From Cristatella mucedo (taxonomy: Eukaryota > Bryozoa > Phylactolaemata > Cristatellidae), in contig WPIO01000140.1 of NCBI GenBank assembly GCA_009760855.2, positions 186,001-250,000 of the forward strand: a stretch of 64,000 nucleotides of DNA, read 5' to 3'. The notes below the pieces were generated by a model. The model ran no database searches. It was not told the DNA's origin and was given only the letters and a program-made list of their open reading frames with translations. Position numbers and translations under genes: made by a program. Below, piece after piece: positions 52,323-63,245 of the stretch (positions are counted from its first letter, which is position 1; every line of letters starts with the position of its first letter).

Positions 52323-54384
52323 TAGTCTCCTCAAATAAATTAAATTCAAGTCACTCAAGCTATCAGCCACAGATAAGCTACCACTGGCTTCCTCTTGACG
52401 ATTGGAAAATGTAAGCCTAGATGTGCTGCTAATTTCAATTGAGACTGAAAATGCTTTTGACTCATTGGTCAGGTCGAACATTCTGACGTATTACTTAGCG
52501 AACCTAAACCTATTGAACTTTTTAACGTCGGCTTCCGATAGACGATAACGAATGGTCTAATGAGACAATCACAAAGAATTTCATGGCAAAATTCAAAATG
52601 TAATACGTCCCGACCGGTGTTCGTTGGAAAACCAGTGCAGCGAGTGGATACAATGCTCGCCAGGGGGACGGTGCAACCCAATGCACACACAAACTTTTCA
52701 CCAAGAGTTATAACTGCACCTCAGGGAGGGGCCAACGGCCGCTGGCCTCTCTAGACTAACCGTAGAGCGCCAACAATTAACCAAGTGAACCGAACTGTAC
52801 GTCGGGCACGTGTTGTACACCTTTCAGCCGACTCGTAACCAGGCGGGGGAGGGAGGCAAATATGAGGGGATGTGACTCCCGAAACTGTATCTTCCGTAAC
52901 TGTTAAATTCTATAAATTAGTAAGACGGCATTTTTAACCTGTCGCACCCTTCGTGGCATACGGCGTCGGCACCCGGAGGCGCTACCTCCGCCGCTGCTTC
53001 ACCCGCTGCCACCGGAAAGCTATCAGAAAGCTTGGCAGATCCGACAGGCAGATTACGTCACTCCGGCCTATGTCCTGCATTTCCTGTCGCACGCTGGGGG
53101 GGGGAGGAACGTCTTAATCAGCATCTGGCGGCCACTTTCGTTTGATTGACGCCTTTGCTGTCCGCCCAGTTGTAACTTGGAGCCAATGGCTGAGAACACG
53201 CCGGTTTCGCTGAAACGTGTTGTACACCTTAGCAGCGCGCGAAGCAGACCGGACGACAGAATACTCGTTAGCTGCGAACGCACCTAACGCTATATGTTGC
53301 ACGCGCTTCTGCGGTGGGCGGGCCTTAATGAGGTCGGGCGTCTGTTAACCAGTGCATTTCAGCCAACCTTTACTTTCGAATACATGTTGTCTACACTCTT
53401 GCAAGTACGACGCAGCGTCTTGCAGCGCGAGCGGTGGCGAAGCGTTGTGCATTCATCCGTTTATCCGAGCGACTTAGATCTAGGCTCGCATGCAAAGCGC
53501 TTCTCTGCTAGACTGGGAAGGTGGCGGCAGGCTGAGGCTGCATTTCACATATCCCAACATTCACGCTTTCCCTGTAGATTCTGAACTGTCGTGGCGCCCA
53601 GACTTTGCGGTGCCGTTACACGAACGCATCATTCTGTAGCGTGCGGAGATCGGTGCAGAAACGTACAAGCAACGACACTCGGCTTCGCTGACGACTTCCG
53701 TTAGTGCGATAGCCGCTAGTGGTGATTTATTCATGTTGCCCTCGCCAGGTGAAAATAGATCAAGCGTTAAGTAAGAAGGATATATTTTCATTCACTTAAG
53801 GCGTAGGCCACTAGATGTTTGAATCAATCACGGATTTCTCGTTTCAACAATTTCTTGCGTCCTCGACCGAGAGAGCGTCATTTCTTTTTTTTAAGTTCTA
53901 CCCGTCACTACAATACAACATTGTTTCCTTCCGGCACGACGAGACCACGTGCACCAAAGGTTCACCGCCAAAGGTCAAGCGCAGGCTTCCGTACGTTGTG
54001 CCGTCTTGCTGTCTTATTTCCTTAAACTGCTACAAATGCGTTTTAAGCCATCGGCCTCGTCAGACCACTCAGCAGCATTGCACGTGTGGCTCGCGTCACT
54101 AACACCAGCTTATATCCCTGTCCGTCGGATTTCCATCGTAAGCGAGCATTCGAAAACGCACCCGCCAGCTCGCTGGGGGCGCGATAGGCTCGTTTAAGAC
54201 GCCATTCTAGTTTTACTCCACTCATACACCAGAGTGACAGCAAGCCAAGCCCAGCCATATTTTGCTTTTCATCAGTCGCGTGCAATTGGCTCGCTGCGCG
54301 TATACGTGTACTGCGTGGTTGTGTACACGTAGACGTCGTCAGGTGTCGCAACATTAGCGCACCGTGGAAAGACTGATAATTTTA
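52323..54384. other. Intergenic, becoming GC/CpG-rich
   Basis: From about 52600 composition shifts to CpG-rich. Many short open frames on both strands, none with a recognisable domain. Could contain exons of an unrecognised gene, but I cannot show one. Confidence 0.4.
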
Positions 54385-54460
54385 GTAAATCGCAAAGCGC
54401 TAAGAAAGAAATTGAGCTTTCTGAGCGCACTTTTATCAAGAGTGCTATTATTATTAACAC
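54385..54460 (+). mobile_element. LINE-A tail, diverged
   Basis: GTAAATCGCAAAGCGCTAAG, AAATTGAGCTTTCTGAGCGC and TTATCAAGAGTGCTATTATT. Confidence 0.75.
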
Positions 54461-55300
54461 TCGTAATGCCTTGAGAAATAGTAAAGATGCTAGTCGTATC
54501 GATGCAGAATAAACAGGCTTTGTGCACCTGCTTTTTTTAATTTCAAGAGACTTCAGTGTTTTTTTTTAATTCAATTCAACAACACCTACCTTTTCCACGA
54601 CAAGTGACACTCGAGAGCACGTTGGTGAACAATTCGCTACGCCCATAGCAAGCATCGCGCACTTCATCTGCGCTACGGGTTTTGTTGCACCGTCCAAATA
54701 ATTTAGCAGTGCAGTGCGCATGTGCAAGTTGGCACGCTCTGAAGTCCTACCACTGCGCTTCGTCACGTGGTGTACACCGGCATTCCCGAGCTTGGTAGCA
54801 AGTCGAGAAAATGGAAATAGTTCCTCTTCGGCGAAAAAAGAAAACTATAAATTAGCTGACTCAACTGCTTCATTCAGTAAGTGGCGGCTAACTCGTAGTT
54901 GCAATCGCCACTACTTGCAGCGCTCACTGCAGTATTGCCTTCGTCCAGACGCGAACCAATAAGCTGCGTTATAAAGAACGACCGCCGTGTCCCCGAAGCT
55001 TGGACCGTGAGGCACGTGATGCTTCCGCCGTGTGCCGATCCTACTTCGCGAGACTCTGCGAAGATCCTCGTATCGCGCTCTCGGAATGCTCTTCCGGTGC
55101 TGCCTGCCACTGCACGATACCCAGCGGAACCTCTACCCTAGTACTGCTAGCCGCTTGCCAAAACTGAAACGTCTCTTTCAAAAACTGAACCGCTGTCAAA
55201 GTAGAACCGGTCAAATCAGTAATCCGCATAAATAGGCAGCGTTAAAGTTAAGAGTACTTTAAAACTAGACACTTACTGACGAATAGAAGTTTACTTTCAG
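54461..55300. other. Intergenic, no gene recognised
   Basis: CpG-containing DNA with overlapping short frames only. Confidence 0.4.
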
Positions 55301-55303
55301 GCT

Positions 55304-55615
55304 ATTCTGACCTGACCACATTTAAAAGAAACTTAAAAACATACCTATTTAGGACAGCATTTAGTGGGTCCTTGTGATTCGTCCTCGATGTACTTATGCG
55401 TGCTGACACTGTTCATGCTGCCACTAACCACATTTGCATGCTGACCCAGTGCATGTAACCCCTAACCATGTTATTCATTTTGTTTGTTTTTCAAGCATGA
55501 TTTTACTTACTATTCTATTGCGTATCACTTTGCAGCAAATGTAAAGCGCCTAGAAAGAGATTAAGTTCTCTGAGGGCGCTTTATCAAGTGTAATATTATT
55601 ATTATTATTATTATT
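55304..55615 (+). mobile_element. LINE-A 3' end, young-looking
   Basis: 5'-truncated copy, close to the one at 9269-9561, with the intact TAAAGCGCC/GGCGCTTTA hairpin and (ATT)n. Confidence 0.9.
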
Positions 55616-56699
55616 CCCAAAATGATTACGTGCGCGTTGACGGATGGCAGAAAATTGACTCCTCAAGGTCGGTGTTTTTCAGTGAATGCACGTCACTCAG
55701 TCGGAGTGGCACTAAAGTCAGACGGCAAATTGAAACGCGACTTTAACAAGCGATTGACTTTCGGCTTCGTAATTCGAGAGGCAAATGGATAACTGAAGTA
55801 GAGCATGTTGTCAATTCTTTAACGCGCCCGTCTACTAATTGTAAATTGTAAGGACTGTGAACGTGCAGGCGAGTTCGCTAAACGAACGACTCGTGAGTCA
55901 CTGTGCGAGGCGCACATTTCGCGATTGGATAGCGTCGTTTGTAATGGCTCGCGTTTTAGAGTGAGCGAGTTACACTTGGCGATACGTGGAGATTCAACAG
56001 CGGCTTGTTTTGCCGGTAGCGTCGCATGCAGCGTCGCATGCAGCGTCTGCGCAGCCAGACGCTGCTCAGCCTCGGTCGACGGCGCACGCTTTCTTCAAGC
56101 AAATTCGATATCTCGATACTTTGCGAATTCGCAAACGGCTTGGCGCTCGCTCGCTACATTTTCTGTTGCACTCCGCGTGTTTGGCACTCGCTTGAAGCTT
56201 TCTGTTTTAGTGTTCTTCGACGTTCGGTTCGAGGCCAAAGGTGTAAAGAGGGACAGCACCGGAAGATCGCCGCAAGACTTGCGGCGATTCTGGTAAGTGT
56301 TTTGCTAAGGATAGCTCTGTCAGTTGCGTGCCCGTACCTCCAGTAGTGCCAGGATTGAGCTGGAGGCTTCGTCAACTGCTCGCTTCCAGCGCTCGGGCAG
56401 ATTGGTTGTGCTCGCGCTTCGCGGGAGCTCTCCTAAGCTTGCCAGGACGAGAAGCGAGCAATGCGGCGGCGGTGAGAAGCGACGGTCGCGACAGACATCG
56501 CAAATTGGTTGCGACGGACGCACGAATAACGCGCTGCAGCAGCAGCAGCTATCGTGCAGCAGCGCGAGCGGCATTCGTCAGAACTCGCTGCTGCTGCGGC
56601 GGCGGCATATTCTGCCAACGGTGACTTTCCACGGCGACTTTCCAATTTACAGCAGCTTTTATCCCCTGTCGAGCACCTCGCGGCTATCGCTGTAGAGAT
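55616..56699 (+). promoter_or_regulatory. CpG/GC-rich region upstream of the WW gene
   Basis: GC- and CpG-rich DNA with CAG/CTG runs near 56535-56600, a 12-bp unit AGCGTCGCATGC repeated twice near 56020-56043, and a 23-bp palindrome at 56266-56288. Several frames are open by composition only and show no recognisable protein. Best read as promoter and 5'UTR. Confidence 0.45.
56266..56288. repeat. Perfect 11-bp inverted repeat with 1-base spacer
   Basis: ATCGCCGCAAG, one A, then CTTGCGGCGAT, 412 bp before the WW gene start. It could be a hairpin or a dimeric protein-binding site. Confidence 0.85.
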
Positions 56700-56802
56700 A
56701 TGGATAATAGCGGTGGAGATGGCTGCGGACGGTCGGGAAGCCGGCTTGACGTCTTAGACGCCGACTGCAGCTTGGACGAACGCACATTTGAGGCTGCGGC
56801 AG
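56700..56802 (+). CDS. WW gene exon 1 (start)
   Basis: Encodes MDNSGGDGCGRSGSRLDVLD then ADCSLDERTFEAAA plus one base. The donor is CAG|GTAAGAG, phase 1. The acidic end leading into the exon 2 helix resembles the stretch before the CEP164 WW module. Confidence 0.72.
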
Positions 56803-59800
56803 GTAAGAGACGCTGGCGCCGGCGGAGTGCATCCCTGACTCAAAGGAGATCGCTAGCCGTTCATTCTACGCCAAGCGCTCGAGGGCGCAATAGACACGGC
56901 ACTGAACCTTAGTAACTGTGCTGGCGCGTCATTTCCGGGCATTACACTTTGCAGCCCCCCCCCCAATTGCACACCGAGATGCAAAAAGCTTCGCGTAAGC
57001 CTGAAAACTTTACTTAATACTTAGTACCGATGGCTTCGTTCGTGCACCTTTCTGCTGTTACGAGGAGAGCAAGCCACTCGTTGCGAAGAGCGTACGGCGG
57101 CAGCAGCTCAGTAAAAGCTATAAGTGCGCGACGGCGATGCTAGCAATGCGGTTCGGTCACGGGTCACAGGTCACGTCGTAACCCGTTAATCGTTGCAGCG
57201 CATCCGGCCGTAGAGCCACGCCCACCACATGGGCCTCGCCCACCTCTCCTGCGTCCTCAGAGCAGTCGCCCTCTGCCCCTCGATAGAAGGAGTGCTCGGT
57301 GGCCGAGGGTGAAGCAGCTCGGTTCGACTTTTGCAGGCATCGCCGACATAGCGGAGGCGCTGGGCATCGGCGCTGGGCATCGATGCGGCCAGCCAGCCTC
57401 AAGCGGCCTGGATGGCCAAGCGAGCCCTTTACTCTCGCCTGCCCCATCCATGGGCTCTGGTGAGAATCGGCCGCAGTGGGCGGCTACTCTATCGAAACGC
57501 TCTCACGGGTGAGGCATCGAGCCGCCACCCTTCGTTGGACGACCCATTCGAGCGGGCAATGCTGCTGCGGCCACCGGTGCCGGCAGCCGACTACCAGCGG
57601 TCGCCGAACGAAGCTTGCGGTACGAGTCCTGGCAGCACCGACCCTTTCCAGACACATCTCCCTTCAGCGGCCGTCTCGTTGGATGCTCGTAGATGCGGTG
57701 CTGGGGAGTCGTTGAGCGACCGTTGCTAGCAGGAACGCCAGGAAAGCTAGCCGGGCCCAAGAGTCGTCTGAGCTGGTTATTAACGAGAACGTCTTTTCAG
57801 TGGGCGTGCACTGGCAATGCTTTTGTGCCGACCCCTTGGGCGATGGCCTATGTCCATGGAAAGTAATCTCGATCCGCCTGTATAGGGCTCCGGACATATG
57901 TCGAGGGGCAGGGTACAGAGGCTGTGACCGTGTGAGCTTCCGGGTCGCAGTTTTGCTGCCTAGTCAGTTGGGGCGTCTGCATGCACTGAGCCAGCTATGT
58001 GCATGCCACGCCGCGTGCCAGCTAAGCTCAATAATTTCTCTGGATTTTCTTTTTTAAGTTTGAGACACAGTCTCGAGTTACGGTGATACAACGAAAGATC
58101 AACGCATCAACGTCTGGTACAGAGACATTGCCTTACCCGGTCAGATAGGTAGTGATGGCATTTCTGTGCCCATAAAAGCTCTTGCGACAGAAAATGACCT
58201 CAACGACGTCAAAAAAGTACTTCCCTAGTGAGGACCGTGCTGGCGAGCAACTGAGACCGTAGAACTAGAATAAGGTCGCCATCTAGGTACATCGGAGCGC
58301 TAGGCCTCACTGAAATAGTTAAGCTACTCTAACGTGGCGACAGTGGCTGAGGTCCGACCCAGCTGTCGGCGAAATGAAATTAGTGCCATTTCAACCCGAG
58401 GAAAGTGCTGCGACTTCAAGATCGCGTTCGCCTTTCACGTCTGACGAGAGGGGAACCCGTATATATATTTTCGCTGTAGTGATCGCATCGTTGGCCCAGG
58501 ACTTTGGCATTGAGGCAGGAGAAGACTGCCTGCAATATATCGCAGAGCAGGCCTTCTACGGCACTCTGCCCAGGCCGTGGTCCATGTCGGTTAGCGATCG
58601 CTTTCAGCGGGCCTATTTCTTCAATTCCAAGAGCGGCCACGTGACCAGGGAGCACCCTCAAGCGACGAGGTATCGCCTCGCGGTGAGCAGAGCCAGGGAG
58701 CGACTTGGTAAGCGGTCAAAGCAAGGGCATGGACGTCCGTCCTCGCTGACGAGCAGCTTAACATCGGTCGGCTGCTAGCTGCAGGCGTGGCATTACGCTC
58801 ATGTGTCGTCTGCTAAGCACTGCCTTGACGCGGCCTGCTGACTTGCGATTTGCAGCTTGCACCGACTTGACGCTGCTGCTAGATTGCACACACGACTCGC
58901 GAGAAACAGCGAGAGATTCTGAATCTCAAACCCGGTCGCCGTCCATTAGTCAGCATGATACCACGAGACGCACTAGCTGCACCAGCAGCAGCCAGAGCAC
59001 TGGCAGCAGCAGCAGCAGCAAGGACAGCAATAGTAGGGGAAGCTCCAGCAGCAGCAGCAGCCGAAGCGCCTCGGAAGGAGCAGGAAGTCGGAGTGGCATC
59101 GCCAGGCCTGCTGTGACCAAGAGCAAATGTGGCCGGCACGGTGACAAGATGGCGACGAAACGTAAGGCAGCCTGGGCCCGGTGGTGCCTTGCTAGGAGTT
59201 GACTTCTTTCTGTAGTTTTGCTCGCTACATTAAGTCGGCCTTGGTGGTGCACAGATGGCCGCTCATATGATGGCCAGTTCTCAGACTCGGCGAGAAGCAC
59301 TGCCAAGCCGGGAGCGGACGATCGCGAGAGACTAGCGAGTTATACTTTTGTCACGATAACACTTTCCTAGCTTTGCCAGAAGCACATCCCTAGCTCCATT
59401 CACAGCCACCGACTGGTCCGTCGGGGATCGTCGCACATCGTAGAGGCCGCAGCAGCTGGCATGCAGCCCAGCAGTTGCTTATACTGCTACCGTTGCAGGA
59501 GAGGACGATACGGACGTCGACGAGAGCTTGCCGGACGACGGACCGTACGTCCCTGGGGGCTATCTGAGCCTATTGGGCGACAGACAACGCGCCGTCGGCA
59601 TGCGGAGGCAGCGGGGCGGCCACTGGCAGAGCTCGCACTCCCAACCAGCTTGCTCTCTCGGAGGCGATGGTGTCAGCCTTTCAACTTGTTCACCTTCCTC
59701 CTCATGCCAACGGGACGCCGGCGAATCCCGCCCTTTCGACGCCAATCGCGAGATTGCATGTTCCGAAGCTGCGAACGATATCCAGGCAATAGCTGCTGAT

Positions 59801-59950
59801 GGACAGTTGAGGGTCGCATCGCACCAACCACCTGGCCGTGCCTGCGACCTACAGGCCTCCGGCAGGGGCGAAACTGTTTCGATCGACAACGATTCGTCGC
59901 CGGGCGCCATCGTCTCGCCTTCGATTGACAGCTTCGCTTCTCTAATTTGA
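56700..59950 (+). CDS. Tandem CEP164-type WW-domain protein, 5 exons, frame broken in exon 2
   Basis: Exons are 56700-56802, 57337-57619, 58480-58707, 58856-59161 and 59499-59950 (TGA 59948-59950). All four introns are GT-AG at phase 1. Exons 2 and 3 each encode a helical lead-in (LGID or FGIE), a WxA-type helix, LPxPW, then Y.N..TGE or YFFN..SG ending in HP. That order matches the N-terminal WW module of CEP164, a mother-centriole distal-appendage protein that recruits TTBK2 during ciliogenesis. Exon 4 is Ser-rich; exon 5 is an unrecognised acidic-to-polar tail. Exon 2 is 283 nt, not a multiple of three, because a 13-bp unit is duplicated. With one unit the reading frame would be 452 residues. 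As written, translation stops at 57510-57512. A stop lies in frame at 56622, so ATG 56700 is the first available start; G at -3 and +4 fits. Function is inferred from the domain only, and orthology to CEP164 is unproven because the protein lacks its long coiled-coil body. Confidence 0.78.
57337..57619 (+). CDS. WW gene exon 2 (WW module 1, carries a 13-bp duplication)
   Basis: The acceptor is cttttgcAG and the donor is GTACGAG. The first frame reads IADIAEALGI. After two tandem copies of GGCGCTGGGCATC (about 57354-57379) the rest is in another frame, reading WMAKRALYSRLPHPWALV and RLLYRNALTGEASSRHP. Removing one copy gives 270 nt and a single frame. The second canonical WW tryptophan is replaced by Ser. 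Confidence 0.75.
58480..58707 (+). CDS. WW gene exon 3 (WW module 2)
   Basis: A 228-nt exon, phase 1 at both ends (acceptor tcgctgtAG, donor GTAAGC). It encodes IASLAQDFGIEAGEDCLQYI, LPRPWSMSVSDRFQRAYFFN and SGHVTREHP, then an R-rich helix RAVSRARERL-like. Homologous along its whole length to exon 2. The second WW tryptophan is replaced by Arg. Confidence 0.8.
58856..59161 (+). CDS. WW gene exon 4 (Ser-rich linker)
   Basis: A 306-nt exon, phase 1 at both ends (acceptor tttgcAG, donor GTAAGG). The middle is a run of Ser codons, mostly AGC, with Arg, Asp and Gly mixed in; it ends with basic KSKCGRHGDKMATKR. Likely disordered. The length divisible by three and the matching phase are the main support. 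Confidence 0.68.
59499..59950 (+). CDS. WW gene exon 5 (terminal)
   Basis: The acceptor is accgttgcAG, phase 1; the stop TGA is at 59948-59950. It opens with the acidic EDDTDVDESLPDDGPYVPGG and continues for 150 codons without a recognised domain, ending SPSIDSFASLI. Open across 452 nt in the frame dictated by exon 4. Confidence 0.7.
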
Positions 59951-60126
59951 CTCTCACGAGGAAGTCAGTACTAGACCGGGAGCGCTTCATTGGTTTCTAT
60001 CTAGTCTTCCCTATTACCAATTCTAATAACTATGGAGCGAGTAGAAGCTGAACAGCCAAGCTACGCTATATTCAAACTTCAAAACAAGCAAGTATATTCC
60101 CTCCAGTCAGGTTTTAAAGCCCATCG
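59951..60126. other. WW gene 3' flank
   Basis: No canonical AATAAA is seen before the next LINE-A tail. Confidence 0.4.
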
Positions 60127-60241
60127 TATCACGATTCAATTGCATTTCTCTTTGCAGCAAATGTAAAGCGCCTGGAAAGAGATTGAGTTCTCTGAGGGCG
60201 CTTTATCAAGTGCATTATTATTATTATTATTATTATTATTA
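60127..60241 (+). mobile_element. LINE-A tail insertion
   Basis: ATTCAATTGCATTTCTCTTT, GCAGCAAATGTAAAGCGCC hairpin and (ATT)n, 180 bp past the WW gene stop. Confidence 0.88.
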
Positions 60242-60244
60242 AAC

Positions 60245-60720
60245 AGGCCACAGCAAGAGACCAAAACGTGAATGACAAAACCTTCAGCAAAAGACCTAAA
60301 CGTGAATGAATAGAACACTGTAATGGAAACACTGCTTGATGGAGCAGCGGGTTTAAGCTCGACTCTGTAGCAGATTTTGTCATGCAGCGAAAGTCGCATC
60401 GAAACAATATTAAGAGCTGACGCGACAGGCGATGTGCTGGCCGAGCCAATTTTTTGGGTTAAGCTTTCCAATTTCGGACTAGCACTAAGTTTGCGCGTTA
60501 TTAGACCGTTGGTTTTTGCCATTCGATTCTAGAAAGCTTGCCGTCATCTAAGCGTGAATGGATGCAATACTTGCTGCAAGGAAATTAATAATTAATAGAG
60601 TTCGATGAGCTGGAAGGTAGAAACACTGGTACAGATGTGCATCATCTGTAATTACAATGAAAGCCCAGGTTATGCTTGGCGATCGGCTATAGAAAAAGGA
60701 TAAATTGTAAAAAGAAGGAA
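60245..60720 (-). mobile_element. LINE-A RT fragment
   Basis: Minus strand TNGLITRKLSASPKLESLTQ, SPVASALNIVSMRLS and an upstream DDAHLYQCFYLP segment match the region after YADDTQLY in other copies. Confidence 0.75.
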
Positions 60721-60789
60721 TTTTAAGATTGTCTGTCTGTCTGGGTTCGAAGTCCCCTTTGCCTCCAAACACGCTACCAATACTTGTTG

Positions 60790-62850
60790 TCCGTTGCAGA
60801 ATTTTCTTTCATAAATCAAAGTTCTTAAGAGCATCATACACGGGAACGGTACAGCTAAGACCTGTTGGAAGCTTAACTGTTTTAGGTTTGACCGTAGCGC
60901 GTAAAAAAATTAGGGGCCTGTGGACTTTTGAATGCTTACAGCTTGGAGCTGGGTCGCCCTCACCTGCACTGGCTGCAGCTTCAGATTCGCCGGTTGTCAA
61001 CAACCTGCTTAATAGTTATGATCGTGCGTACCTATTATCGTTTCGCTATTGTCGTTCAAATGCATTACTAGATACGATTTCTCTTTCTTAAGTTCGTGAA
61101 TTCTGCATTAACAAACGAAAAACACCCCGACGCGGGACTTAAAGCGGTGACCCCACTGCTATTCCAAGCATTGTCTCGAAATGTTGAGGGCGATCTAATT
61201 CAAGCGTTGCTGTAAATCTCTCTAATCTCCGACGGCCCCACTTCATGCTTGATCTTGAAATCCTCGCTCACTATGCAATAAACACCTACTAACAACTTAC
61301 CTTGTTTCTGAAAAAGACCCCGACCTGCCCGCCTGGACCAAAACCGGCTAAACTCGGTTAATGCCCGACTGTTAATGACCCAAAAAACAGGCTTCTCCTT
61401 CTTTCACACCCCAAGATCTTTAAGAATTGGCGGTGGAGATGCGGTTATCATACGCTCATCCTTGAATTTTGAGCCGCTTGCAATCCCCTCGAAGCAGCCT
61501 ATCGAATCTATTGCTCTGAGTTCACCCGACGACAAACTACGATTGGTGGCATTAGTCTATCGTCCCAAGTACCAGTTTTATCTTTTATCTCAAATTTCTC
61601 TGATCTCATTTCGATTCTGTGTGCAAGATATTGATCTTTCCTCGTTATGAATGATTTCAACATTAATTTTTGTTAGCTTATCTGACGCTTTCAGCACCGA
61701 ATGTTGAGCAGCACTGACTGATTCATTTTCTCTTGTTGCTCATGTTCATGACCCTACTCACATCAAGGACCACATATTTGACCAAATTTTCTCCTATAAC
61801 TACATTCTATCGTCACCTATTGTTACCAAATTCTGCTGTCTGACCACATGCAGATCTCATCCAGTCTACAATGTGTGCCATCACCCGCATGTAATACCAG
61901 TGAATCACGAAACCTCAAGATCCTTGGCATCGATGTTGATCGTGCGAGAGTATCTTTTTCGCCTTTGCTGTTCAATCCCCCTTCCGACCTGTCATCGCTG
62001 GTAGATTGCTACATCACGACACTAGCGGACGATGAGTTTGCATCTCTGACTCTTTAACCGCCCCTTACCTAATGATCCTTGTGATGATAAAGCTGGTCGC
62101 TTCTCTAACTTCTTTGTCAACAAGATGGACAAAATCATGCGGAGTCAATCCCTAGGGTGGCAGCATCCCCTCTGGAATCATTTCCCTCAATTCCATGCAG
62201 CACCTCCATGTCTACATTCAATGAGACCACTGGTGACCTTGTCCTGAAGTTCATATCCCAACCAAAGAAGACCTCTGGACACTATTCCAATTGTTCTGCT
62301 TCTACGACGCATAGATCTTCTACTGCCATGCATACCTAACATACTAAATATGTCAGTAGCCTCAGGCCATGTCCCTGTAGTCAGGCCGCGAAAGAAGGCA
62401 ACACTAGACCAGTGTAACTTGAGCCACTTCCGCCCAGCATCCCTTCTGCCGTTCCTATTAAAGACACTGGAATGAGTCATGACAGACCAGCTGAACTAAA
62501 ATATTGAACATCAAATCTAGTCTTACAGTCAGTTTGGTCGTAAGAGTATTACAGCAAGCCTTTACCATGCTGGTATTTTTGGTTGCTTCTTCTTACGGTC
62601 TTCTGTTAAGCTAGTAGCGACCATTCAGCTGTTTTAGCAGCCAGCTTCATCGTGTCAGCAACCCCCGTTCTCCAAGTTTCAAAAGATTTCTACTAGGCTA
62701 CTTGTATAACCAAAAGTACGATTGAGTGACTTACTCATTCTTCATGCCATCGGTATCCGTGTCCTGACTGTCCCACGTACAGGTAGGTGCACGCACTCAA
62801 CGAACCCGCCTCATCAAATTACTACGACCAGGCAAAGCCCCACTAGACAT
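60790..62850 (+). mobile_element. CR1/L2-like LINE ORF2: endonuclease to RT start
   Basis: Read across frames: SLTVLGLTVARKKIRG, YDRAYLLSFRYCRS (N-terminal part), GFSFFHTPRSLRIGGGDAVI, NDFNIN (usual GDFN), HVHDPTHIKDHI and LSDHMQIS (endonuclease motifs), then PLVRPRKKATLD-like and LSHFRPASLLPFLLKTLE (RT start). Many stops, so inactive. The only clear endonuclease domain in the window. Confidence 0.82.
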
Positions 62851-63164
62851 CTAAGATGAGCAATATACGAATGTTCGGTACAGGCTGTCGAGGTCATTTC
62901 GGCCGGTTGCCACATCATATCGCAAAGAAGATGCCATTACCTAAACTTAACACGAAGGCGGATAGTGTGGACTCATTCCCAGTAGTCATGTGCTCGAAAG
63001 TATGCCCAAAAACTGAGTTCAAGAGGCGATATGTGTGTGTATGTGCAAGCAGGCAGTTTTGTGCGTGTAGTTGTGTGTGTGCATGCGAATGGATGCTTGT
63101 GGGCGCATGCATATGTGTATGTGTGTGTGTTTGGGCATACTATTCCGGTCGTGGTTTTGGGTCT
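62851..63164. other. Unassigned with a short GTGTAT-rich patch
   Basis: TG-rich simple sequence at about 63030-63130; no gene recognised. Confidence 0.45.
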
Positions 63165-63245
63165 AGCAGCAGGAAATTCTTTATAGCCCACTGAAAGCAG
63201 TGGGAGTGCCGTTAAGGCTCTTCTGCTGCTTTACAAATGGGACTG
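63165..63245 (+). mobile_element. SINE-B 3' fragment
   Basis: AATTCTTTATAGCCCACTGA, GCCGTTAAGGCTCTTCTGCT and GGGACTGTTTTTTTT. Confidence 0.75.

Noticed and set aside
52960-53100. Possible exon reading SYQKAWQIRQADYVTPAYV
   Set aside because: Looks protein-like by eye, but I recognise no family and cannot place matching splice partners.
56324-56695. 123-codon plus-strand frame and antisense Ala/Cys-rich frames in the GC-rich upstream region
   Set aside because: Open because of GC and CAG composition; low-complexity, with no recognised domain. The WW gene start at 56700 is in another frame.
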